Of a stretch of 64,000 nucleotides of DNA, positions 51,700 to 60,904 are shown piece by piece (the stretch's first letter is position 1; every line of letters starts with the position of its first letter). Under the pieces are notes generated by a model. The model did no database searches. It was not told the DNA's origin and was given only the letters and a program-made list of their open reading frames with translations. Both the position numbers and the translations under genes were made by a program. This DNA is from Tubulanus polymorphus (lineage: Eukaryota; Nemertea; Palaeonemertea; Tubulaniformes; Tubulanidae), in NCBI RefSeq assembly GCF_964204645.1, contig NC_134025.1, forward strand, positions 11,167,001 to 11,231,000, in the 5' to 3' direction.

Positions 51700-52106
51700 G
51701 TCGACCCCTTGAAAAATAACACATATATTCCGTTATATTGTTGACAATGAAGATTACATATAAATCATATGTAATTAAGGATCAATGAAGTTATTTTGGA
51801 ATTGAATATATCGATAATTGAATTGAATTGACTGGCAACCAGTCTAACCCAGATATATTGATGACGTAGTGTACATCCTCTCAACAAGTATGATTATCAA
51901 AATTTATCAAAAAACAAAATAGAATGATAGTTAAGAAATATATCCAATAACAAAATGAGCGCCAAAATTCACAATAGTCATGTAATTGTTCTTTTTAAAC
52001 GGCAATATTGATGACGGAGTGCACATCGACTCACACCGAACCCCTTATACAACGCATACTAGGCATCAATGTATATAAACATTATTATAAAGGTTTTTAC
52101 TCAGTC
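51700..52106 (+). repeat. unknown interspersed repeat RF1, copy 3
   Basis: RF1 landmarks present: CCCCTTGAAAAATAACAC, CAATGAAGTTATTTTGGAAT, ATCGATAATTGAATTGAATT, ACTGGCAACCAGTCTAACC, TGATGACGTAGTGTACATCC, CCAAAATTCACAAT, TGATGACGGAGTGCACATCG and CACACCGAACCCC. The internal repeat of the GATGACG.AGTG.ACATC block is especially clear here. Confidence 0.75.
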
Positions 52107-53449
52107 AAACAAATATTTTCACGATAGTCAATGGTTTTTCAACAAATACAAAAAAAGAAAACAGGTTTTTGATAACTATTGGAACGACTGTGGTATCTAT
52201 ATTGCGTCAGTTAGTGTATATTGCTACATATCATAAACATGCGACATACATGGCCAAGAAACCAGAGTTCGTAACGAATAAAAACCAACAGTATATCTGT
52301 AGAAACAGTCCTAACAGTAGCGAGGTTAAAACTAGACCTCAGAGGAACAAAACATTTGTGTTTTTATTCGTTAATTCTAACACTGAGATTTATATCAGTT
52401 CACTGCAACCAGAGTTCGTATTTCATAATGTAAACAATCCGTTGTGTCTAATCAGTATATTCAAAGCGCCGGAAATCCAAAATAATGTATTTTCCTTTCG
52501 GTGCAAATGATAATAGGTGTATTGATGTATCTATTTTCAATGTTGAAACATTATTTGTAACAATAATCCGTATACAAAAATAGCTAAAAGTTGAATAGGT
52601 CGATTGTTTCGTTGCGTCATTCGTACGAATCGACGCAATTAACTCAGTGGCTTCTTAAATTCGGCATGTTCATCGATTCGATGCGACCGTCAATCAATCT
52701 ATTAATATTACGAAAATGAGTATTATTTTCAATCGGATCTGTTCGGTTAAATGCATTGTTAAATTCCGTCGTCCGATCGGGAACTTCTCATTAAGACGCG
52801 CCCATCGGCGTTCGTTAATGAGAGCATTCCGACGCAGGCATAGGTCTTTAATTGCTCGCCCGATTGAAGTCACCTGTCCGAGTTTCCAAAGTCAAGTCGA
52901 AGTATTCACAATTAATTGTTGCACAACAACTTCCGCACATTCACACGCGGTCAGATTGGTTAAATTCGAACAATTCGCGAATTATCCGCCCCGCTGAAGA
53001 CATGTGTATGAAGTTTCATCGGGTCGTAATGCGTTCGCTTGTCCGAGGGTATTTAGCCGGACATGTGTCAAACAACAGCCGCGGGGACGGATTAACGATT
53101 GCTCAATGTTTGGCCCGAAATCTCATTAACAACCAGCATGCAAAACCAATTTGTACTCATTATTTGGGGACAATTATCTTTTCCGTCGGGCGCCGCCTTC
53201 GAGCGCACTTACAGGTCATAGTCATGTAAATGTACAAAAAGAGCTTGTTTTCCCTCGTGGTACTTATAGTGACCCACGAAACGACTAGGGGACTTTCAGC
53301 TTTCTCAAAGTATTCTTAGTATTGTGTTATTGTGATTGAAACTTCAGGTTAAACCGGCCCCTGGCCTGTTATTTCGATGAAAAGTTTTTCATTTCATTTC
53401 ACAATTCTGTTTTCAGTGAAACATACATCATTTCATTTTCTTCGTCTAA
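52107..53449. other. no gene recognised; open frames on + strand
   Basis: Frames at 52169-52510, 52716-52997 and 52852-53229 on the + strand reach 93-125 codons. The two later ones overlap in different frames, which argues against both being coding. Their translations are rich in Arg, Ser and His without a motif I know. A - strand donor-like GTAAGT lies near 53211. Confidence 0.3.
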
Positions 53450-53566
53450 CCTTTACGCGCCAAGAAAATCGAACTATAATCATAAGACAAGTTTAAATAA
53501 CCGTAAGGCCTTTACGCACAAGAAAAAAATCAAACTATCATAAGCCAAGTTAAAATAACCGTAAGG
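53450..53566. repeat. two-unit tandem repeat, ~59 bp
   Basis: 53450-53508 and 53509-53566 both run CCTTTACGC...AAGAAAA...AACTAT...ATCATAAG.CAAGTT.AAATAACCGTAAGG, with a few substitutions and small indels. Noncoding. Confidence 0.85.
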
Positions 53567-54103
53567 CCGTTGGGTTTTTGAAGATTCAATTCGTGGGATA
53601 ATATTTTCTTTACAAGCAAGTTTTGATACTCATCTCAGATGCCATTGACTACGTGTGAATAAGCGCGCTCCGAGTATACTCGAACGGGGGCACTTCCCAT
53701 GGACTTAGTGCGCATGGCTGACCCCTCTTTCGGAGTCAAATATCCAGTGAATGTGATTGGCTCGGCGTACCGGAAAAATCTCCTCGTAGTGCGCGTCGAG
53801 GAATTGTCGTGCAATTACCGAATTATCGTCGAAAGCGCGTAAACCAAATTTAAACTAGACATACCCTATGGCGCACCTTCCCGCGCGGTTATGTATAGTT
53901 CATTGTTTTCTGAATAGATGTACGCGCTCGTAAAAGCCGGAGGACCGAAGATTTTTATGAGGAGCCAAAAACGGGTGCTTATTATTCCACCGTGATGGCG
54001 CGGATCATCCGATGTATATACGTCGTATTTCAACGGCTTATAACATAAATGTTAAATCCCACAATTCAATGGATAACTAAAAAGTTCAATCGAAATATAG
54101 AAA

Positions 54104-54139
54104 TGTTTCAGGTGGTTTCTACCGCCCTTCTTCAGTCTG
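54104..54139 (-). mobile_element. possible Penelope-like or related retroelement terminal motif
   Basis: On the - strand this reads CTGAAGAAGGGCGGTAGAAA followed by CCACCTGAAAC. Sequences of the form CTGAAGA-x-GGC-(short hairpin)-GCCGAAAC occur at the ends of Penelope-like elements in many animals. GGTAGAAACC can form the small hairpin. It lies about 30 bp outside RF1 copy 4. No reverse transcriptase or hammerhead core was found nearby. Confidence 0.25.
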
Positions 54140-54169
54140 AAATGACGGCTTTTGACGCGTTTAACAACA

Positions 54170-54578
54170 AAACTAACTTAAAAGTTTATTAACCCCTTGA
54201 AAACAACACGTTTCGTATCGCTTTATATTGCCGACAAATAACAAGAATAATATGATATAAATCATCAAGGAGCAATAAAGTTGTTTTAGTTTTGAATATA
54301 TCGATAATTGAATTGAATTTACCGGCGACCAGTCTAGTTTCGATATATTGATGACGTAGTGCACATCCGCTCAAAAATAGTTATTGAAATTTATTAAAAA
54401 TAAAATAAGGGTTATGAAATACATTTGATTACAAGATAAACGCCAAAATTCATAATTGTGATTGTTATTTTGAAACGCCAATATTGAAGACGTAGTGCGC
54501 ATCAACTCACGCAGAACCCCTTAACGCATTCTAGGTATCGATGTATATAAAATTATAGTTAAGGTTTATACGGCGTCA
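54170..54578 (+). repeat. unknown interspersed repeat RF1, copy 4
   Basis: Landmarks: TTTATTAACCCCTTGAAAAC, CAATAAAGTTGTTTTAG, ATCGATAATTGAATTGAATT, ACCGGCGACCAGTCTAG, TGATGACGTAGTGCACATCC, CCAAAATTCATAAT, GAAGACGTAGTGCGCATC, CACGCAGAACCCC. The upstream AACTAACTT[GA]AAA.TTTATTAAC also matches copy 1, so the element may extend a little further left. It starts 2.47 kb after copy 3. Confidence 0.75.
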
Positions 54579-54579
54579 A

Positions 54580-57500
54580 AAATCACGCATTAAAACAATA
54601 TCTAAAAGTCAATATGAAATTATTCGCAAAAAGACCTTTGGCGTCATCTGCACCGGCTTCCACTCTGCTAATTACCTTGATATATTGCGTGGGAATCTGA
54701 AAATAATTGGTATTATTCGAATAGATTTTAAATTAGGTTCATCGTTGGAATTCACATAAGCTCAATTCAAAAGTTGAACCGAGTACAGAATAAAACGGAC
54801 ACATGGTTTACATCTAAATAGTTAGATATGATAACACAACTCTCGTCATTCAAGAGGCCCGTTAACTTTTGTTCAGGAAGAATGCTTATTAATGAAAGGA
54901 TAAAAAGGTTGAACTTCAGAACATAACCATCTGGATCGCGTTCTTCGAGTTAAAATTCTAATCTTCGAGTCAGGGAGTTCATTTCCAATGTACTTCAACT
55001 CTCCACAAGAAGATGTTAGAAACCGAGTTCGACCTACTGGAAGAGAGCAACATAACACGCGATCACTCGGAGACGATTTGGCCCGGGCCAAATTGCAATA
55101 TATCGGGCCCGAATCGAACAGGCGAGGGCCCATCATCTGGCACCCGTGTGGACAGTTGTTCTGGACCAAAAACGCTTGTGTGATCGCGGCCTCATCGACG
55201 TATTTACAAGCGCAGTGCAATTTCACTGCACACAAGGACTTCCGGTTCTTCGGTCGATCGAAAGAACCAATTTAAGATGAAACAAAGGTGCATCTATAAA
55301 AATGAAATGTATAATGCTACAGGTCATTTGGCAAAGCATGATACAATCTTCACTGAGCCTATTTATATACTAGTGTTATTCCGGTGATGAAGTCGGTTGG
55401 CGGTGACTTACATCTACGAGTAACTATGGTTGAGATGGTTGCTTGTAGGTAACAATGGATTGAGATGTACTAAATACTGATGTCGCATTAGACTAAAACC
55501 CCGATCTTGTAAATGCCTTGACTTAAACTCAACTTATGAATCATTGTAACGTAATTGCAGTAGTTTGAAAGTAATATCGACGCAATGAATTACGTAATGA
55601 AATATACAAAAAAATACAGTATTGAATTGCATTGAAGTGCCTTGCAAAAGTTCCTTGCCCGAGTCGGATCATGCGATTTACGAACGGCAAATTCAGCTGA
55701 AGAATAATTGTCAAAAATCCGTCTATGTGTTTTCTTAAGTTTCTTTTAGCAGGAATTGCATTACACTAGCATTTTGGTGTCAGGAGTCACAGTTTGTTTT
55801 TTTTTTATTCATAACCCGCTAAAGCTTTTTTGTTTGGATCCGTTTTCCAGAAATCTGCAAAAATAATTTTTCTAGTCTTCCCGCGCGTTTTCATCACAAA
55901 TTTTCAATTAGAAAGATTATGTCAGTTACGTGATTATTTAGATATACTAGTAACTTGCAAAAGTTATGTTCGTTTTAATTCTTAATCTCGTGATTCCCAT
56001 AAAAGTTAGATTTCTTTCATTTCTCCTATCATTTAAATCGAAAATCAACACAAATTTGATTTATTTTTTATTTTTTTTCTGCAGCCCCTGCGAGGTCCTA
56101 TGTGGAAAAAATTAAAACAATGAAAAAGTTTTACTTAATTTGTTCACGTTCCCTTCCAATTTTAAACGCTTATCACAACTTTTTCAAAATTTTACAATTT
56201 TTTAGTATTTTTTTCCCCTTCACCCTCCTATTTTTTCCTTCAAAAAGATCCATACTCAATTAAAATCCGTACTCAATGATCCATAAAAAGGCTGCTAAGT
56301 AGTGGTGTTAGTCGACACCATGAACCTTGATATGCTCCAGCACCATGGCGCCGAAAGAATACAAATTCAATCCAATCAAATTCAAATATATTTAGTTCAC
56401 CACTCGTTTATATGAAAAGCTATTCATTATAAATATATCTTAGCGTTTAAATGTGTACACGGTTGAGAAAAGCATTTATTTGTATCAGTCGATCTAGTCA
56501 GAAGAGAAATCATAAGCAACTTCTGGCGAAAAGGTTTACAAACGCTACTACGCCTGTTTACTTAGGAAATAGTCAACTATAGCAACTGAATCCACACGAG
56601 AAAATATACAACTGCGCGATATATATTACGCCTGTTTAACTGATTATAAATTAATCAACGAATTGGCGCCACTTAAGTTCGCGGTTGTTGTAGCCGAGGG
56701 TCTATTTTGAATTTGTGTATCTGTCTAACGAGATACACAGTTTGAAGTGCTGCTCGGCCATCAGAGATCGAGTCGATTATTTCGCCCGGGTGGTCAACGC
56801 TACACGGAGGATCAGGTTGCACCGGATTACCAGCGAAAGATTATCTAAATACGTCGGTTTATTGTGGCTGTGGGCCCGGCGTTGTCAGCTCGATGGAATC
56901 GATTGTGCGCGCAGGACTTACGGGACAAATGGGGCGCTCTCGGAGAAGTGAAGAGGCTATTGCCGTCGAGTGTATCGTCACCTGTGTGAACGCAGCAACA
57001 ATGGCCCGGCAGATTTGGGTAAACACGGCCAGTATTTCGAGACTGGGAAAACGGCAAACCAAATATTTAAATGCATTGATTGAAAACTCTGATCGACAAT
57101 GCATAATGCACTCCGATTGTAAAACCAAGAAGTTGAAGTATCTTTTGCCGGGAATGAATGGCCACTTGATGCCGTTTCGTTAGTTAATACCAACACCTTT
57201 TCAATGGTTTATGTCAACGCTTCTTTCTGTGGTTTAATCCCCGTTCCCTTGTTCGAGCGTAGCGTTACTTCAAAAACGTCTTTAAATGCGTGCAAATTAG
57301 GCGCCATTCACGGCATCGACGCCATGAATACCGCGTTCTTTGTGGAGACGCTTTCAAAGAACGCAATTAAATGTGGCTGTACTGTTCGCGACCGCCCAAT
57401 AAATTCGCTGTAATTCATCTCCCTTTCAAACGGAAATCAACCACCTGGAGAAGACGAGAATGCGCTGACAATGGTCGATACTTGAGTTAAAACCCCCTGG

Positions 57501-58470
57501 AATTTCAACTTGTTCACTGTTTGTTAGACATTGACGACCAAAAAGCTAGGAAAAAAACGGAGCAGAGCCATTATCGCCTGCCTATACATTTCAAATTGCT
57601 TTTATTGCTGCCGATATCGTATTTCACAGATTAAATTGAACATGTATTTGATAGATCATTATACGCAATACTGGAATCGACCGCGTTGACTCACTCTGCC
57701 TATATAAAAGCTACAGCTGTCGAAAAAAAAAACATTGAAATGAAAAAGCACATTGTAATCATGTCATAAAAGAGAGCTCGAATGAAGCTGCCAGTAAAAT
57801 ACTACAAAACAAAACTGCTAAAGATGGCCGTAAACATAGAATGCATATGTATAAATATAACCGTTTTCAAATGTGCAAATTCTAAATCTCATATCATAGT
57901 ACATGTACTTTTCTACTCCGACTTTTTAAAAAAATGCTCGACTTATGCTAAATACCCGTACGTTGTATCGGGTTGGGATGATAAATATTTCATAATATCC
58001 GACGCGTAAAAGCTAATATCATGATATCAATCCTGCAACCGTTAACAGACTATTTCCATTCACACATTCTAGCGAATTATGGCGATGTCCGCCTCTCCCT
58101 TACACGCGCCGGATCTTGATATGAAAGCTAGACTATATATATGTACATTTATCTTTATGGACGGATGGTTTATGCAAATGAAGCTTTGCATATTTGATGT
58201 TATTGCGTGTGCGAATTTTCTATACGACTTGCTTCCAGTATATGGGTAAATTATCCGACTGTTCTATCGCATTGGTTTCATATTATTCCTCCACTGATTA
58301 ATTCATGACCCGTGTGTGTTTGTCTCATTGTTGTTCGAAATGTTAGAACGTTTGTTTCGACGTCCCATGCGTCGTGTGACGTGGTTTTACGCGAAAACGG
58401 TATTCGACGGCGTGGTTCGTGTGGGAAGTGTATGATACAGCCCGCTCTGGGCAAAAATGACGTTTTTTTC
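54580..58470. other. no gene recognised
   Basis: Open frames at 54873-55235 (-) overlap one at 54988-55275 (+). Those at 56715-57183 (+) overlap one at 56859-57128 (-). None has a recognisable motif. A textbook acceptor (long T-run then CTGCAG) ends near 56084, but the frame after it soon becomes AT-rich and hydrophobic. CAATCCAATCAAATTCAAAT near 56370 may be another - strand LINE tail. Confidence 0.3.
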
Positions 58471-58474
58471 TCGT

Positions 58475-58949
58475 AATTCAATTCAATTCAATTCAATGTT
58501 TATTCATCATAAAATCTTTCACGATTGTGGACGATATAAAAGGTGTACACAGAAAATATGATGTATAAATTCGTACATAGAGTAGTAATGAAAAAGACTG
58601 AAATAAACATTAATGCAAGTACCATGTTTGATTTTTACTCGGAGAAGGTGGATATGGAATTAGATATACAAGGCCTCAAACCCTTGATGTACAAATTTGC
58701 CAACATTTTGGTGAATTAATTATGTAATGAAATCACAGCAGTCGCGGTCTTAACAACATACAGCAAAAATAGAGTCAGTACAAAGCAGAGATAGCCATCC
58801 GCAATAATGCACATACTACTTCTGATGTTTTTAGATTCGGCCTCCAGTTCACTAGTACCGGGTAAGATATCGTTATCTATGGATAGATGATATGACGTAT
58901 CGCGTATATCGAACGCCGGGACGCCACCCCATCCACAAATTAGATCCAC
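58475..58949 (-). mobile_element. LINE 3' end, decayed (fragment 5)
   Basis: On the - strand the frame 58949-58716 contains ADGYLCFVLT (residues 50-59), which fits the LINE pattern [IA]-A-D-E-Y-H-F-V-L-T-C with the His and final Cys lost. Beyond one stop codon the same strand reads FTKMLANLYIKGLRP, the usual LINE C-terminal LA-x-[YL]-[IY] segment. A 3' UTR follows with AATAAAC and an ATTGA repeat tail at 58474-58498. The lost Cys/His residues and the stop show it is inactive. Confidence 0.6.
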
Positions 58950-59254
58950 TTTAGTAAATGCCTGCCAGTTTCAGGATCATTAAACGATCTACGCCAATTC
59001 TATTAGCGCAACCGTTTGTTCAAATTCGAGTTGACAAGTAGAAAAGACTCGTTCAATTCACATTTCCTCGGGGATTGGCCATCTCGTCGTATTTCGTTGC
59101 AGCTTGCCGGCGAATCAACCGTAAAATGCATTTAGAACATTTTGAGATTGTTAAAACAATTATATTATACCACTGTAGGAAGATATTACCTTATCCGTCA
59201 ATAACGCCTGAATTGCCCAGTCGAGGATGACACCAACGCACCGCACCACTGACA

Positions 59255-59488
59255 CTATCGTCGCGGCACTAATGGCTTCTCTTGACATCGAGTCAGCATA
59301 TTCGGAAGAACTGTTTTAACGCCGGGCACATACGGCGTAATTTTACGGATAGTTATATGACGGATTGGTGTCGAAAGATCCCGAACGCGGCGAAAAGCAT
59401 CCATTTGTCGATTTACCTCATCGATATCTGTCAAAGTGCCTTTTCCGTCTGGCTCATTTTGAGATAATCCATGTACACATGCGTGCAC
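59255..59488 (-). CDS. weak candidate coding segment, unrecognised
   Basis: A 77-codon - strand frame with protein-like composition (for example DGKGTLTDIDEVNRQMDAF and RHITIRKITPYVPGVKTVL). No splice sites of quality frame it and no family is recognised. A + strand frame is open across much of the same bases. Confidence 0.18.
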   Translation of the reverse strand: MHACVHGLSQNEPDGKGTLTDIDEVNRQMDAFRRVRDLSTPIRHITIRKITPYVPGVKTVLPNMLTRCQEKPLVPRR

Positions 59489-59782
59489 ACCTGGCTACTG
59501 TCTGGCAAATACCAAAACCTATGCCGAAAAATCCGATTAGAAAAAAAGTCTATTGAAGGAATATGTACATTTCTATCAGGTCTGACTCTATCACCATGAA
59601 TTATAGATGATTCGTAACTTTCGACTATAACTATACCGCCCTCACCTCTCATAGCAATTCAAATAACTTGTTTCTGTTTTTGTATATACTGGTATGGAAA
59701 ACTTTGCAGAACTATAAGCAAGAAGCCAATGGGCCTTGAAGCTTCTGATGTTATAAATTTAAGTCGATGTTACCAAATTACA

Positions 59783-60018
59783 GCAGATATCGGGTTTGTC
59801 GAAGAGGAGTAACTAAAGATTTAGTCAAAACGAAAATTGTATTGTCCATATATGACCTTTTCGCGGTGACGAGCATATCCGACATGAACTCAAGTTTGAG
59901 TGTTACGACTTCTTTCTTCTCTACAACCCCAACATGCAACAAATGGATAAAACTTCCAGATTCTATCTTCCTCTGTTTAAATTTGGAACTATTCAATCAA
60001 ATTTCATTCTCTCGATAA
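59783..60018 (+). CDS. weak candidate exon resembling the start of a Cys-loop receptor ligand-binding domain
   Basis: After an acceptor-like CAAATTACAG the frame reads TKIVLSIYDLFAVTSISDM then NSSLSVTTSFF. Cys-loop ligand-gated chloride channels (glycine/GABA/GluCl type) have a first beta-strand region of the form P-x-x-V-x-V-x-[ILMV]-Y-[IV]-x-S-[IF]-x-S-[IV]-S-E-[VT]-[NT]-M-[DE]-[FY]-T-[VL]. The agreement, especially SISxxN, is suggestive. The expected W-x-D-x-R-L downstream is missing and no further receptor exons were found. It may be an old fragment or coincidence. Frame ends at TAA 60016-60018. Confidence 0.25.
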
Positions 60019-60526
60019 AAATTTGATTAATAAAAAATGCTTCGTGAAACGATTTCCTGACTTAAAGAAGGCGAATTACGATTTTTACTAATTTTGCGTA
60101 CATATGGCATCGGACGTTTATTTTGTCGATTTAAGGGTGACGTGAATTCGAGTCAAATCAAAAGCCGAGGTGACCACATCACCGAAGCTATGCACATTTG
60201 AGATTTGCGTTCTATCGGATGTCTGTCTCCGGAGGTGGTTCCTCTTCTGGCTCTTCGGTTTATGGCGGATCTGATGGATCAATACTTGTCGGAACCCCTA
60301 CAGAAATAGAATCTAAGACTGATCTATCAATTTTCATTCATAATCTTCATTTATCAGGTTTACCATGGACCCTAAAACCCTTCGTTAAGAGTCCATGGTT
60401 TTAATGTGATCGAAATAAAGTGAACATGATGGTCTTACGTAATATGGATTTTCATTAATCTTGTTCAATTTGAACTATCGTAGGTAGGGAAGAATGGTTC
60501 CTTCAGGAACGTACGCCTTTGTCTAG

Positions 60527-60618
60527 TCGCAAAATCCGGACAGTGGTGGTTACGTTATCAAAGCTCATCCGATACAACAAACCTATTGGCATCTTCATTC
60601 AGATGCCCATGCAAACAA
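60527..60618 (+). CDS. candidate exon 1 of a two-exon 3' gene end, product unknown
   Basis: An acceptor GCCTTTGTCTAG ends at 60526. The next 92 bp are open in phase 0, starting SQNPDSGGYVIKAHP and ending near HSDAHAN, up to a GTACAT donor at 60619. The in-frame TAG that forms the acceptor blocks the frame upstream, as expected at an exon edge. The two leftover bases join in phase with the exon at 60680. Family not recognised. Confidence 0.38.
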
Positions 60619-60679
60619 GTACATGACGTGTATATAACAATATTCACAACAATAAGTTTCTTCACTATTTCTTTTCAAG

Positions 60680-60899
60680 TCATACAGAAAAATACAGTAC
60701 ACGCACTGATGGATATGTAGCTGCGCAGTGGAATGCTTACCAATCTCCGGATCTCGGAACGGAACTCGGGTTTCAGTGGGCAGGAATCAGGGTAGCTCCA
60801 TACGTTATTCATACACTTCATTTTGCCAAGTCCCCCAAAGATGTGGCAAACATGACAGGCGTAGATTTACCGTCAAACCTATCTCACCTTCAAATATAG
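60680..60899 (+). CDS. candidate terminal exon, product unknown
   Basis: A strong acceptor, CTATTTCTTTTCAAG, ends at 60679. Joined in phase to the exon ending at 60618 (61 bp intron), it restores one Asn codon. It then runs about 72 codons to TAG at 60897-60899. The translation includes TDGYVAAQWNAYQSPDLG, LGFQWAGIRVAPYVIHTLHF and an N-x-[ST] site in ANMTG, with ordinary protein composition and no low complexity. There is no ATG near its start, so ATG-based gene searching would miss it. A secreted or extracellular domain is possible but unproven. No clear polyadenylation signal follows closely. Confidence 0.4.
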
Positions 60900-60904
60900 T
60901 TTAC

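Noticed and set aside
56040-56280. Exon after a textbook poly-T / CTGCAG acceptor
   Set aside because: The following open frame is AT-driven (Phe/Ile/Lys-rich) and two of the three frames stop almost at once.
58716-58949. Terminal exon of a membrane or GPI-anchored protein (hydrophobic C-terminus)
   Set aside because: The hydrophobic part aligns with the LINE ADEYHFVLTC motif and runs into a LINE C-terminal segment and 3' tail.
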